This document shows positions 33,542 through 42,833 of a DNA stretch of 64,000 bases, piece after piece; the stretch's first letter is position 1, and each line of letters opens with the position of its first letter. The stretch is from contig JAFQJL010000025.1 of assembly GCA_017414965.1 (NCBI GenBank), positions 1-64,000 of the forward strand, given 5' to 3'. The notes beneath the pieces were generated by a model. It did not search any database and was not told where the DNA came from. It saw nothing but the letters and a program-made list of their open reading frames with translations. The position numbers and the translations under genes were made by a program. This DNA comes from Clostridia bacterium. GTDB lineage: Bacteria; Bacillota; Clostridia; Oscillospirales; Acutalibacteraceae.

Positions 33542-35962
33542 ATGGCACACTACGATCATTTGGAACTGGAAAAGAAATGGCAAAATTACTGGGAGGAGCA
33601 CGACACCTTCCACACCGACGTTTGGGATTTCTCCAAGCCCAAATACTACGTGTTGGATATGTTCCCCTATCCGTCCGGCGTCGGTCTGCACGCCGGACAT
33701 CCGGAGGGTTACACCGCCACCGACATTATGTCCCGTATGAAGCGTATGCAGGGCTTTAACGTCTTGCACCCGATGGGCTACGACTCGTTTGGTCTGCCGG
33801 CGGAGCAGTATGCGGTGGATACCGGCAACCATCCCAACGGATTTACCGAGAAAAACATCGCCACCTTCTCCAAACAGCTGAAAGAGTTGGGCTTCGACTA
33901 CGACTGGTCGAAGATGGTCGCTACCTCCGATCCGGAGTTTTACAAGTGGACCCAGTGGATCTTTAAGAAGCTGTGGGAAGCCGGCTACGCGCGCCGCATC
34001 GAAATGCCTGTCAACTGGTGCGAGGCGCTCGGCACGGTGTTGGCCAACGACGAAGTGATCGACGGCAAATCCGAGCGCGGCGGGTATCCGGTCGTGAAAA
34101 AGATGATGATGCAGTGGGTCATCGACCAGCCGGCTTTTGCCGAGAAGCTGTTAGACGGCTTGGACGAGATCGATTGGCCGGAATCCACCAAAGAGATCCA
34201 GCGCAACTGGATCGGCAAATCCACCGGTGTGGAGGTGGATTTCCAGCTGGTGGGCGGCGGCTCGTTCTCCATCTACACCACCTGTATTGAAACCATCTAC
34301 GGTATCACCTTTATGGTGCTGGCTCCCGATGGCAAGATCACCGCGTCGCTGTTGGATCGCGTGACCAATCGCGAGCAGGTCGAGGCGTACATCAAGGAAG
34401 CCGCCAAAAAGAGCGAGATCGATCGCACCGATGCCAGCAAGACCAAGACCGGTTGTCCGCTGGAGGGCGTTTACGCCATCAATCCGGTGAACGGTCGCGA
34501 GGTGCCGGTGTACATCGGCGATTTCGTGCTTGGCAACTACGGTACCGGCGCCGTTATGGCGGTCCCGAGCCACGATCAGCGCGACTTTGAGTACGCCGTT
34601 GCTCACAACATTCCGATGCTTCAGGTCATCGAGGGTCGCGACGTATCGGAATGCGCGTTTGAAAAACAGGATTATCTGGGCAAGGGCTACATCCTCTGCA
34701 ACTCCGAGGAATTCACCGGTATGACGGTGGAGGAAGCCAAGGAAGCCATCACCGTGAAGCTGGAGCAGATGGGTGTGGCGCGCCGCAAGAACAACTACCA
34801 TTTCCGCGAGTGGATCTTTGCCCGTCAGCGTTATTGGGGCGAGCCGGTCCCCTGCATCTATTCCGACGACGGCGAGACGATCTTCCTGCCGGACGAGGAA
34901 CTGCCGGTCGTATTGCCGGTGTTGGAGGACTACAAGGGTCGCGGCGGTCAAGCGCCTCTGGAAAACGCCGAGGATTGGAAATATTACGATAAAAACGGCC
35001 TGAAGGGCAAGCGCGAAACCTCCACCATGCCCGGTAGCGCCGGCTCGTCGTGGTACTTTATGCGGTATATCGATCCGCACAACGACAAGGAAATCTGCGC
35101 GCCGGAGCTGCTCAAGCACTGGTTACCGGTCGACTTGTACATTGGCGGACCGGAGCACGCGGTGGGTCACTTGATTTACTCGCGTATCTGGAACCGTTTC
35201 CTGTACGACGAGGGAATCTCCCCCGTTGCTGAGCCGTTCAAGAAACTGGTACACCAGGGTATGATCCTCGGCGAGAACGGCATCAAGATGGGCAAGCGTT
35301 TCCCGAAATACGTCGTCAATCCCTCCGATATCGTGCGCGATTACGGTGCTGATACGCTCCGTTTGTACGAGATGTTTATGGGCCCGCTGGAAGTCAGCAA
35401 ACCCTGGTCCAGCACCGGTGTGGCGGGCGCGAGAAAGTTTATCAACCGCGTGTGGAACTTCTTCACCGAATCCAAAAATATCACCGAAACGGATGACGGC
35501 CGACTGACCAAGCTGTATCACCAGACGGTGAAAAAGGTCACCTCTGACTTTGAGCAGTTGGGCTTCAACACGGCCATCGCACAGATGATGGTGTTCGTCA
35601 ACGAGGTATACAAGGTCGGCTCTTGCCCGCGTGCGTATGCCGAGGGCTTCATCAAGATGATCTCCTGCATCATTCCGCACGTCGGCGAGGAAATCTGGCA
35701 GAAACTCGGACACGATCAAACCATCGCGTACGAGGCGTGGCCGACCTTCGATCCGGACAAGTGCGTGGACGACACGGTGGAGATTGCCGTTCAGGTCAAC
35801 GGAAAAGTGCGTGCGCGCTTGACCATTGCGGCGGATGCCCCGCAGGACGAGGTGCTGGCAACAGCCAAAGCCGAGGAGAAGATTGCCGCCGAAATCGCCG
35901 GCAAAACCATCGTTCGCGAGCTGTACGTTACCGGCAAGTTGGTCAACCTCGTCGTGAAATAA
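33542..35962 (+). CDS. leuS: Leucyl-tRNA synthetase
   Basis: The start is ATG 33542 after TTAAGGAG; a longer frame upstream runs through the T-box and is rejected. The 806-aa class Ia enzyme has the HIGH-type motif HAGHPEG near residue 50, a CP1 editing domain (about 220-420), the KMSKS-equivalent KMGKR and the C-terminal anticodon-binding domain. KMGKR differs from the standard KMSKS sequence and is worth noting but need not disable the enzyme. Expression is expected to rise when uncharged leucyl tRNA builds up. Confidence 0.97.
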   Translation: MAHYDHLELEKKWQNYWEEHDTFHTDVWDFSKPKYYVLDMFPYPSGVGLHAGHPEGYTATDIMSRMKRMQGFNVLHPMGYDSFGLPAEQYAVDTGNHPNGFTEKNIATFSKQLKELGFDYDWSKMVATSDPEFYKWTQWIFKKLWEAGYARRIEMPVNWCEALGTVLANDEVIDGKSERGGYPVVKKMMMQWVIDQPAFAEKLLDGLDEIDWPESTKEIQRNWIGKSTGVEVDFQLVGGGSFSIYTTCIETIYGITFMVLAPDGKITASLLDRVTNREQVEAYIKEAAKKSEIDRTDASKTKTGCPLEGVYAINPVNGREVPVYIGDFVLGNYGTGAVMAVPSHDQRDFEYAVAHNIPMLQVIEGRDVSECAFEKQDYLGKGYILCNSEEFTGMTVEEAKEAITVKLEQMGVARRKNNYHFREWIFARQRYWGEPVPCIYSDDGETIFLPDEELPVVLPVLEDYKGRGGQAPLENAEDWKYYDKNGLKGKRETSTMPGSAGSSWYFMRYIDPHNDKEICAPELLKHWLPVDLYIGGPEHAVGHLIYSRIWNRFLYDEGISPVAEPFKKLVHQGMILGENGIKMGKRFPKYVVNPSDIVRDYGADTLRLYEMFMGPLEVSKPWSSTGVAGARKFINRVWNFFTESKNITETDDGRLTKLYHQTVKKVTSDFEQLGFNTAIAQMMVFVNEVYKVGSCPRAYAEGFIKMISCIIPHVGEEIWQKLGHDQTIAYEAWPTFDPDKCVDDTVEIAVQVNGKVRARLTIAADAPQDEVLATAKAEEKIAAEIAGKTIVRELYVTGKLVNLVVK

Positions 35963-35992
35963 GGAAATTCTGCATTTTTCAAAAATTCCCTC

Positions 35993-36021
35993 TTGACGAA
36001 CGAACGCGAATAAGCTATAAT
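35993..36021 (+). promoter_or_regulatory. Promoter of rpsU
   Basis: TTGACG (35993-35998), a 17-bp spacer and TATAAT (36016-36021) stand 57 nt before rpsU. Confidence 0.85.
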
Positions 36022-36078
36022 GTATGTTAGCAGTTTATGCTAAATTACCCCTGCAACAGCGGAGGGAGGGAATAAAGA

Positions 36079-36255
36079 ATGGCAGAAGTTCACGTTAAAG
36101 AAAACGAAAGCCTTGATAGTGCGATCCGTCGTTGGAAGAAGTCCTGCGCCCGTTCCGGTGTCCTCGCCGAGGTGCGCAAGCGCGAGCACTATGAGAAGCC
36201 GTCGGTCAAGCGTAAGAAGAAGTCCGAAGCGGCTCGTAAGCGTAAATTCAAATAA
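36079..36255 (+). CDS. rpsU: Small ribosomal subunit protein bS21
   Basis: This 58-aa very basic protein, [20 protein letters not shown] to a lysine/arginine-rich tail, is a clear S21. GGAGGGAGG precedes ATG. S21 helps the 30S subunit with mRNA start-site recognition. It has its own promoter and terminator, so it is a monocistronic unit between leuS and yqeG. Confidence 0.97.
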   Translation: MAEVHVKENESLDSAIRRWKKSCARSGVLAEVRKREHYEKPSVKRKKKSEAARKRKFK

Positions 36256-36261
36256 GGCAAA

Positions 36262-36300
36262 AAGCGAAAAGCGGGCGAGGTATATCGTCCGCTTTTTTCG
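36262..36300 (+). terminator. Terminator after rpsU
   Basis: aaagcgggcga pairs with tcgtccgcttt followed by ttt. yqeG starts 18 nt later, so it depends on read-through or on a weak promoter I cannot define. Confidence 0.75.
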
Positions 36301-36317
36301 TTGGATCGGAGATTGTT

Positions 36318-36824
36318 ATGCTCACGCCCACTTACTTGGTTTCCCGCATCACCGACTTGGATCCTGCCGCGCTGTATGCGGCCGGCATTCGCGGTGTTCT
36401 GCTGGATAAAGATAATACCCTCACCCACCACCACGATCCGTCGGTCACCGACGAGATCCGCGATTGGCTGCAAGCCGCCGAGGCGGTCGGCATTCGCTCG
36501 ATGGTGGTATCCAATTCTCGCCAAAAGCGCGTCCGGCCGTTTGCCGAGCGCGAAAAACTCGACTGGATCGCGCTGGCTTGCAAACCTCTCCCCTTTGGTT
36601 TTTGGCGTGCCAGCCGGCGTCTGCAGCTTCCGCGGCGGAGTTGTCTGGTGATCGGTGACCAGTGCTTTACCGACGTGCTGGGCGCCAAGCTGGGCGGCTA
36701 TCCGGTCGCGCTGACAACCCCCTTTGAGATCGAACACGGCTGGTCGTTTGCGGTGCGCCGTCGGTTAGAAATCGGCATTCGTCGCCGCGCCGCCCGCCGT
36801 CTTGGAAAGGAGAATGCCCCATGA
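36318..36824 (+). CDS. yqeG: YqeG family HAD phosphatase
   Basis: This 168-aa HAD-superfamily protein has motif I LLDKDNTL at residues 29-36 (Asp30 nucleophile, Asp32), motif II VVSNSRQ with the conserved serine, and motif III to IV around CLVIGDQCFTDVLGAK. Substrate unknown; YqeG is a widespread Firmicutes phosphatase often near yqeH and aroE, which are not seen here. It overlaps the following endonuclease gene by 4 nt (ATGA). Confidence 0.9.
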   Translation: MLTPTYLVSRITDLDPAALYAAGIRGVLLDKDNTLTHHHDPSVTDEIRDWLQAAEAVGIRSMVVSNSRQKRVRPFAEREKLDWIALACKPLPFGFWRASRRLQLPRRSCLVIGDQCFTDVLGAKLGGYPVALTTPFEIEHGWSFAVRRRLEIGIRRRAARRLGKENAP

Positions 36825-37669
36825 CCAGATTTGGTCCTGCCGGTAACTGCGATCGCTTCGCGGCGGCCGGCCACAAATCCACCGTTGACATTCCGGCGTT
36901 TATCGCCGGCTACGGATTAAATGCCTACGAATACCAGTGCGGACGCGGCGTACGCCTGAGCGATACCACCGCGGAAGCTTTGCGGAAAAACGCCGAGGAA
37001 TACGGCATTCAGTTGTCGCTCCACGCACCGTATTTTATCTCGCTGGCATCGGAGGATCCGCAAAAACGCGAGAATTCCATCCGCTATATCCTCGACAGCG
37101 CCGACGCCGTCCAGCGTCTGGGCGGCACGCGGATCGTGGTGCACCCCGGCGGTCTGGGCGGTCGTTCGCGCGAGGAAGCGACCGCCATCGCGTGCGACAC
37201 GCTCCGCCGTGCTCAGCAACAGTTGGACGAGGTTGGTTTGTCGCAGGTGAACATCTGCCCCGAAACAATGGGCAAGATCGGTCAGCTCGGCAACTTCGAA
37301 GAGGTGCTGACCATGTGCGCGGTCGACGAACGGTTTTTGCCGACGATTGATTTCGGGCATCTCAACAGTCGCACCCACGGACAAATGACCACCACCGCCG
37401 ATTACGCGGCGTTGCTGGATCGTCTGGCGGACGCGCTCGGCAGCGATCGCGCGGCGCATTTTCACTCGCATTTCTCGAAGATCGAGTATACCGAGGGCGG
37501 CGAAAAGCGCCACCTCACCTTTGAGGATGCGGTTTACGGTCCGGATCCCGAACCGCTGATGGAACTCATTGCCAAACGCGGACTTTCGCCCACCTTTATC
37601 TGCGAATCGGCCGGTACGCAGACCGAGGACGCTGCCACGCTGCAGCGGTTGTGGATGCAAGGAGCATAA
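36821..37669 (+). CDS. Endonuclease IV-like TIM-barrel protein
   Basis: This 282-aa protein has the AP-endonuclease IV layout. QLSLHAPYFISLAS, IVVHPGGLGG, CPETMGKIGQLG, IDFGHLNSRTHG, HFHSHFSKIEY and the final ICESAG supply the metal-binding His, Glu and Asp residues of the trinuclear zinc site. It would cut DNA at abasic sites during base-excision repair. Sugar isomerases of the same fold are the main alternative, but the metal-ligand series fits the nuclease better. ATG overlaps yqeG. The stop codon lies inside the left arm of an inverted repeat. Confidence 0.8.
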   Translation: MTRFGPAGNCDRFAAAGHKSTVDIPAFIAGYGLNAYEYQCGRGVRLSDTTAEALRKNAEEYGIQLSLHAPYFISLASEDPQKRENSIRYILDSADAVQRLGGTRIVVHPGGLGGRSREEATAIACDTLRRAQQQLDEVGLSQVNICPETMGKIGQLGNFEEVLTMCAVDERFLPTIDFGHLNSRTHGQMTTTADYAALLDRLADALGSDRAAHFHSHFSKIEYTEGGEKRHLTFEDAVYGPDPEPLMELIAKRGLSPTFICESAGTQTEDAATLQRLWMQGA

Positions 37670-37940
37670 GCAAACGCGAATAATTCGCACCTGCCCTAAA
37701 CGGCATAATTTAGGCGCTTTTTGGCTTGTTGTCATTTGTAGGCGTTAGCCTCACAAACTCCTCCGCACCAAAAATCACTCAAAATTCTGCTCGTTTAGGG
37801 TCGTAGAATTTTAGAGGTTGGGATTTTTGGCTGTGCGAGGAACAAAACGCAGTGAATCCTGACGGATTCACGAGTATTTTAACAAAGCAAAGACGGAAAT
37901 GCCTCCTCTAAAATCAGGTTCGGATTATTCGCGTTTGCTT
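37668..37940. repeat. 273-bp structured inverted-repeat element (MITE-like)
   Basis: A 26-base arm starting aagcaaacgcgaataa (37668-37693) returns in inverted form at 37915-37940 with two mismatches. The inside can fold further: CCTCCGCAC...CAAAAATC (37760s) against GATTTTTG...GTGCGAGG (37830s), AAAATTCT against AGAATTTT around gctcgtttagg, and gtgaatcc/ggattcac (about 37852-37873). No gene fits inside. It fills the gap between the nuclease gene, whose stop codon it overlaps, and the efp promoter. A small non-autonomous transposon or a structured RNA are both possible; no clear target duplication is seen. Confidence 0.7.
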
Positions 37941-37967
37941 AAATTTCAATAAAGTTGACAATAACCC

Positions 37968-37996
37968 TTGCAAATTCTGGGAAAATGCGGTAGAAT
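37968..37996 (+). promoter_or_regulatory. Promoter of efp
   Basis: TTGCAA (37968-37973), a 17-bp spacer and TAGAAT (37991-37996), 34 nt before the ATG. A TTGACA at 37955-37960 could serve as an alternative upstream element. Confidence 0.65.
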
Positions 37997-38030
37997 ATAG
38001 TATAACCTATATTTAGGAGGATTTTAAAAG

Positions 38031-38588
38031 ATGGTTACAGCAGGTGATTTCAGAAACGGTATGACGTTTGAAATGGACGGCAACGTCTATCAGATCGTCG
38101 AATTCCAGCACGTGAAGCCGGGCAAGGGCGCAGCCTTTGTTCGCACCAAGATTAAGAATGTCATCGCCGGTACGACGGTGGAGCGTACGTTCAACCCGAA
38201 CGATAAGTTCCCCACCGCGTATATCGAGCGCAAGGATATGGAATATTCGTACAGCGACGGCGACCTGTACTACTTTATGGATCCGGACACCTACGATATG
38301 GTGCCGATCAACGCCGATACGCTGGGCGATAACTTCCGCTTTGTGAAGGAAAACATGGTCTGCAAGCTCGCGTCCTTCAAGGGCTCGGTGTTCGCGGTTG
38401 AGCCGCCGAACTTCGTGGAGCTGCAGGTCACCCAGACCGATCCGGGCTTTGCCGGTAACACCGCCACCAACGCCACCAAACCGGCGACGCTGGAGACCGG
38501 CGCGGAGGTTCGCGTGCCGTTGTTCATCAACGAGGGCGAAATGATCCGCATCGATACCCGTACGGGCGAATATATGGAGCGTGCGTAA
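38031..38588 (+). CDS. efp: Elongation factor P
   Basis: This 185-aa, three-domain beta-barrel factor relieves ribosome stalling at polyproline stretches. The tip of domain I reads [12 protein letters not shown] with Lys32 at the position modified in other bacteria. The signature covering [20 protein letters not shown] near the C-terminus is intact. TAGGAGG stands before ATG. It is followed at 36 nt by a zinc-ribbon protein gene. One plausible client is encoded at 57692-61966, whose protein carries eight consecutive prolines. Confidence 0.97.
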   Translation: MVTAGDFRNGMTFEMDGNVYQIVEFQHVKPGKGAAFVRTKIKNVIAGTTVERTFNPNDKFPTAYIERKDMEYSYSDGDLYYFMDPDTYDMVPINADTLGDNFRFVKENMVCKLASFKGSVFAVEPPNFVELQVTQTDPGFAGNTATNATKPATLETGAEVRVPLFINEGEMIRIDTRTGEYMERA

Positions 38589-38624
38589 GCACTCCGCAAC
38601 ATCGTTAAAGGAGGATTTACCGAA

Positions 38625-39059
38625 ATGACGACTTCCGAAAAAGTGGCTTACCTGAAAGGTCTGGCCGAGGGCATGGGTCTCACCGATGCCGATACCAAAG
38701 AAGCAAAAGTATTGAACGCGATCATCGATGTCTTAAACGATATGGCGTTGGATATGGAAGATCTGGGCGAAGAACTCACCGAGATCGGCGAACAGGTCGA
38801 CGAGATCGACGAGGATCTGGCCGATGTCGAGGATCTTCTGTATGAGGATGACGACGAGGACGAGGACTTCGATTTTGCCGATGATCTGTTTGAGGTCACC
38901 TGCCCGCATTGCAACGCGGACTTTGAAGTCGACGAAGAGGATCTGCTGGCCGACGACGGCATCGATTGCCCGATCTGCGGCGAAAAGCTGACCTTCGACA
39001 TCGAGGAATGCGACGGCGATTGCAGCTGCTGCGACGAAGATTGCGACAACAAAGAATAA
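38625..39059 (+). CDS. Acidic coiled-coil / zinc-ribbon protein (CD1247-like)
   Basis: This 144-aa protein starts with a helical domain (residues 1-60, KVAYLKGLAEGMGLTD) followed by an extremely acidic coil with runs of Asp and Glu. It ends with a zinc-ribbon: CPHC then CPIC spaced about 24 residues apart, with further CDGDCSCC. Similar small proteins are common in Clostridia next to efp. Function unknown; the Asp/Glu-rich segment is unlike its neighbours. Co-transcription with efp is likely, since no terminator lies between them. Confidence 0.8.
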   Translation: MTTSEKVAYLKGLAEGMGLTDADTKEAKVLNAIIDVLNDMALDMEDLGEELTEIGEQVDEIDEDLADVEDLLYEDDDEDEDFDFADDLFEVTCPHCNADFEVDEEDLLADDGIDCPICGEKLTFDIEECDGDCSCCDEDCDNKE

Positions 39060-39069
39060 ACCAAATTTT

Positions 39070-39105
39070 AAGCACCCCGCTGCTACAGCAGCGGGGTGCT
39101 TTTTT
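39070..39105 (+). terminator. Terminator after the efp operon
   Basis: agcaccccgctgct and agcagcggggtgct form a perfect stem followed by ttttt. Confidence 0.95.
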
Positions 39106-39171
39106 ATGACTTTTGGAGTTGTCTTATCTTCCTTGTTTTGGGTACTTTTATCATTCGTTCTCACAGGAACA

Positions 39172-39200
39172 TTGTGGGAAATCAAAAAATGTGGTACGCT
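39172..39200 (+). promoter_or_regulatory. Weak possible promoter of the isomerase-GH13 pair
   Basis: TTGTGG (39172-39177), a 17-bp spacer and TACGCT (39195-39200), 39 nt before ATG. Poor match to consensus, so it may need an activator. Confidence 0.4.
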
Positions 39201-39238
39201 TAAACTACCAAATTTCACTGTTTGAAAGGGTGTCTATT

Positions 39239-40075
39239 ATGAGAAAAATCGGCGTTCAAATCGTAGTTTCGACTGAGACGGATTTTGATAAAGAATTTGC
39301 CAAGGTAAGAGATTTCGGCATGGCTTCCTGCCAGCTGTGCTTCTGGGATCCGGCCTTGTATACAGACGAAAATGCCGCCACCATCAACCGCTGCGTAAAG
39401 GAATACGGCATTGAAGTCTCTACCGTGTGGGCGGGCTGGACTGGTCCGTGCGAGTGGAACTTCACGGGCGGTCCGGTTACCATCGGACTGGTGCCAGCAG
39501 CGTACCGTTCGCACCGTATCATCGAGCTGGACAAGGGCTCGGAGTTTACCGCCAAGATCGGCGTATCCACCATGGCAACACACGTCGGCTTCCTGCCGAT
39601 CAGTCCTGCCGATCCGGATTTCACCGGTACGGTGGCCGCCATCCGTTGGCTCGCCCAGCGTATGCAGGCTCGCGGACAGTATTTCTTGTTTGAAACCGGT
39701 CAGGAAACGCCGGTCACCATGCTGCGCGCCATTCAGGCGATTGGCACCGACAACCTCGGCATCAACTTTGACACCGCCAATCTGCTGCTGTACGGTATGG
39801 CCAACACCGCCGACGCATTGGATGTGTTCGGCAAGTACGTGATGAACACCCACATCAAAGACGGCTTCTACCCCACCGATGGATTGGAACTGGGGCGCGA
39901 GGTGCAGGTAGGCGAAGGCCTCGCCAATCTGCCGGCGGTGCTCAAAAAACTGAAAGAACTCGGTTACACCGGCCATTTCACCATCGAGCGCGAGATCACC
40001 GGCGATCAGCAGATCAAGGATATCGCGGCGACCAAGGAATACTTAGAGAAACTGTTTGACGAGCTGGATATGTAA
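39239..40075 (+). CDS. Sugar phosphate isomerase/epimerase, TIM barrel
   Basis: This 278-aa protein of the xylose-isomerase-like superfamily starts at ATG 39239 (GAAAGGG upstream). Metal-ligand candidates are FETGQE (Glu), INFDTANL (Asp), NTHIKDG (His) and the late ERE. Such enzymes interconvert keto and aldo sugars or epimerise them; the exact sugar is not predictable. A GH13 enzyme gene follows at about 15 nt, so the two probably act on the same sugar route. Confidence 0.85.
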   Translation: MRKIGVQIVVSTETDFDKEFAKVRDFGMASCQLCFWDPALYTDENAATINRCVKEYGIEVSTVWAGWTGPCEWNFTGGPVTIGLVPAAYRSHRIIELDKGSEFTAKIGVSTMATHVGFLPISPADPDFTGTVAAIRWLAQRMQARGQYFLFETGQETPVTMLRAIQAIGTDNLGINFDTANLLLYGMANTADALDVFGKYVMNTHIKDGFYPTDGLELGREVQVGEGLANLPAVLKKLKELGYTGHFTIEREITGDQQIKDIAATKEYLEKLFDELDM

Positions 40076-40090
40076 GAAAGTGTGACCGCT

Positions 40091-41644
40091 ATGCATACAC
40101 CGCAATGGCTGAAAAACGCCGTATTTTACAACATCTATCCGCAGTCCTTCTGCGATACCAACGAGGATGGCATCGGCGATTTAAACGGCGTTACGTCCAA
40201 GCTGGACTACATCGCCTCGCTGGGCTGTAACGCCATCTGGCTCAACCCGATCTACGTCAGCCCGTTTCGCGACGGCGGCTACGACGTAACCGATTTTTAC
40301 AAGGTTGCACCGCGCTACGGCACCAACGACGATTTCGTCACACTGGCTGCCGAGGCCAAAAAGCGCGGCATCCGCGTAGTGCTGGATCTGGTCGCCGGAC
40401 ACACCTCGCTGGAATGCGAGTGGTTTCAAGAATCCGCGAAGCCGGAGAAAAACGACTACTCCAACCGCTACATCTGGAGCAACTCCGTCTGGGATACCGA
40501 CGGCGGGCAACTCATCAGCGGTTATTCCGACCGCGACGGCTGCTATATGAAAAATTTCTTCTATTGTCAGCCGGCACTCAACTACGGCTTCAAAACCATC
40601 ACACAGCCGTGGCAACTACCGATGGTTCATCCGGATTGTCTGGCAACGCGTGAGGCGCTTTTGGATATTATGCGTTTTTGGTCACGGCTCGGTGCCGACG
40701 GTTTCCGCGTGGATCTGGCATCCTCGCTGGTTAAAAACGATCCGACCGGCGAAGGCGTGATCGAGCTGTGGAACGATCTGACGGAGCGGTACTACACGGA
40801 GTTTCCGGATCACGTGCTGATCGCCGAATGGTGTCATCCGAAAAACGCGATCCAAGCAGGCTTTCACATCGATTTTCTCATTCACAGCGGACTCAAAGCG
40901 TACACCACGCTGTTCCGTTACGAAAGCGGTACCAACGCCACCGAAACGTGGCTGGGAGACAGTTATTTTCGCCGCGCCGGTAAAGGCAATGCGCGCGAGT
41001 TTTTGGACGAATACCTCGACCATTACCACGCCACCAAGGATCGCGGCTACATCTCTGTTCCCACCGGCAATCACGACATCCCCCGCATCGCATATGGACG
41101 GGATATGGAGGAGCTAAAGGTCGCCTATGCGTTCATCCTGACGCTCCCGGGCGTGCCGTTTTTGTACTACGGCGACGAGATCGGTATGCGTTATGTGGAG
41201 GGGCTCCCATCCAAAGAGGGCGGCTACAACCGCACCGGCGCACGCACGCCGATGCAGTGGACCGACGGCAAGAACTTCGGATTTTCTTCGGCGGATTCGC
41301 TCTATCTACCGACCGATCCATCCTGCGATGCACCGACGGTCACCGCGCAAGAATCCGATCCGAATTCTCTGCTAAATTTCACCCGCAAACTGCTTGCTTT
41401 GCGCCACGAGCATCCGGCGCTGTCGGCAGACGCTTCGTTTGAAGTGCTGGCTGACGGCTATCCGCTGGCCTATCGGCGCACGGCAGAGGGCGAAACCGTC
41501 TGTGTGGCGGTCAACCCATCTGACAAGGCATACGCCCTTACACTTCCGAATCCCGATACCGTGCTTTTAAGCCACGGCGTAAAGTTCGAGGAAGACACCG
41601 CACAATTTGGCGCCCTTTCCTATATCGTGTATACCACAAAATAA
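40091..41644 (+). CDS. GH13 family glucosidase
   Basis: This 517-aa protein has a GH13 (beta/alpha)8 barrel. The four regions are visible: LDLVAGHTS (region I), GFRVDLASS with the aspartate nucleophile, LIAEWCHP with the glutamate acid/base, and PTGNHDIPR with the transition-state aspartate. There is a short C-terminal beta domain. It has no signal peptide, so it acts in the cytoplasm, probably on imported alpha-glucosides. A GTG at 40082 is an alternative start that adds three residues. Confidence 0.9.
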   Translation: MHTPQWLKNAVFYNIYPQSFCDTNEDGIGDLNGVTSKLDYIASLGCNAIWLNPIYVSPFRDGGYDVTDFYKVAPRYGTNDDFVTLAAEAKKRGIRVVLDLVAGHTSLECEWFQESAKPEKNDYSNRYIWSNSVWDTDGGQLISGYSDRDGCYMKNFFYCQPALNYGFKTITQPWQLPMVHPDCLATREALLDIMRFWSRLGADGFRVDLASSLVKNDPTGEGVIELWNDLTERYYTEFPDHVLIAEWCHPKNAIQAGFHIDFLIHSGLKAYTTLFRYESGTNATETWLGDSYFRRAGKGNAREFLDEYLDHYHATKDRGYISVPTGNHDIPRIAYGRDMEELKVAYAFILTLPGVPFLYYGDEIGMRYVEGLPSKEGGYNRTGARTPMQWTDGKNFGFSSADSLYLPTDPSCDAPTVTAQESDPNSLLNFTRKLLALRHEHPALSADASFEVLADGYPLAYRRTAEGETVCVAVNPSDKAYALTLPNPDTVLLSHGVKFEEDTAQFGALSYIVYTTK

Positions 41645-41690
41645 AAAGTACCCCCAATCTTGCGAACGCAAGATTGGGGGTATGTTTTTG
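41643..41690. terminator. Bidirectional terminator between GH13 and oxidoreductase genes
   Basis: tacccccaatcttgcg and cgcaagattgggggta form a perfect stem with A and T tracts outside, serving both converging genes. Confidence 0.95.
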
Positions 41691-41694
41691 CTAT

Positions 41695-42705
41695 TTATTT
41701 GTCGTACGGCATCGTCTGCCCGCCTGCGTCGGCACTGGCGCACAATGCACGAATCAGCCGCACCGATTCTGCGGCGCTCTCCGGCGGATTGGCGGTATTT
41801 TCGTTGCCGTTCTCCAGCATATCCACAAAATACTTGATCTCCGCCTCATAGAAGTTATTGGCTTCCCATTCCGGCGTGTAAGCCTCACCGCCGCGCGGAT
41901 ACACGGTGATTTTGCCGTTGGCAAAATCCACCGTAGCCTTTTCAAAGGCTACACGGTAATCGCAGGTAAAGGGCAAGCCCTCCTGCGACCAGTCACCGAC
42001 GATCAGCATAGAAAATCCGTCGTAGAACAAGCGCGAATGCGCAATATCTCTCGTGCCGTAGACCTCCTGAGTCACGCAGGAAACGGCAACCGGCTCACCA
42101 AACAGATAACGCGACATATCCACATCGTGAATGTGCATATCCAGCACACAGCCGCCGGAGCGCGACTCATCCATAAACCAGTTATCCCAACCCCAAACAG
42201 GCGGCCCGCTCATACGACGGAACGTGCCGGACAACACCTTGCCGAAGGTCCGGTGTTCAATAACCTCTTTCAGATAGCGATATTCGTTTCCAAAACGCAA
42301 ACACTGACCAACCATCAGCCGGCGATCCACTTCATCGGCCGTACGGCACATCACCAGACAATCGTCGTAGGTAAGGCTCATCGGCTTCTCCGAAAGCACG
42401 TGGTAGCCGCGTTCCAGCATTTCCACCGCCAGATCCGCGTGCAGAAAAGTCGGTACACACAAATCGACCATATCGAAGTTTTCCTTCTCCACCATCTCGC
42501 GCCAATCCGTATAGCGCGCGACATCCTCCGAGAGACCCTCTTCGCCGCCGCCGATGTTGATCTCCATGTTCTCTGTAAAGCGATCGGGGTTTACATCGCA
42601 AACCGCCACCAGCTTGACCTTGCCTTCCTTTTCCAACGCCTGATACACCGGCAGGTGCGCCGTTTTGGCAATACCACCGAAACCAATTATGGCTACTTGA
42701 ATCAT
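41695..42705 (-). CDS. Gfo/Idh/MocA family oxidoreductase
   Basis: ATG 42705 is chosen because AAGGGGAA lies 7 nt upstream. The 336-aa protein has an N-terminal Rossmann fold (VAIIGFGGIAKTAHLP) and the motif LSEKPMSLTYDD, where EKP is the conserved cofactor and substrate site, then a C-terminal alpha/beta domain. These enzymes oxidise or reduce sugars and cyclitols with NAD(P). It reads away from an AraC-type regulator, which may control it. A weak TATAGT box lies upstream, but a full promoter is not obvious. Confidence 0.9.
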   Translation of the reverse strand: MIQVAIIGFGGIAKTAHLPVYQALEKEGKVKLVAVCDVNPDRFTENMEINIGGGEEGLSEDVARYTDWREMVEKENFDMVDLCVPTFLHADLAVEMLERGYHVLSEKPMSLTYDDCLVMCRTADEVDRRLMVGQCLRFGNEYRYLKEVIEHRTFGKVLSGTFRRMSGPPVWGWDNWFMDESRSGGCVLDMHIHDVDMSRYLFGEPVAVSCVTQEVYGTRDIAHSRLFYDGFSMLIVGDWSQEGLPFTCDYRVAFEKATVDFANGKITVYPRGGEAYTPEWEANNFYEAEIKYFVDMLENGNENTANPPESAAESVRLIRALCASADAGGQTMPYDK

Positions 42706-42729
42706 CTGACATTCCCCTTCCAAAAAAGA

Positions 42730-42758
42730 TTGACAGTTAGGTTTGATTGGACTATAAT
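42730..42758 (+). promoter_or_regulatory. Consensus promoter of the AraC-type regulator
   Basis: TTGACA (42730-42735), a 17-bp spacer and TATAAT (42753-42758). The intergenic region is AT-rich and is shared with the divergent oxidoreductase gene. Confidence 0.85.
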
Positions 42759-42833
42759 CAGTATAGTATATCGTTTTTTATAAGTCTATGTAAAATTGAA
42801 CACAAAAAGTATGATTTTGGATAGTGATTAAAT

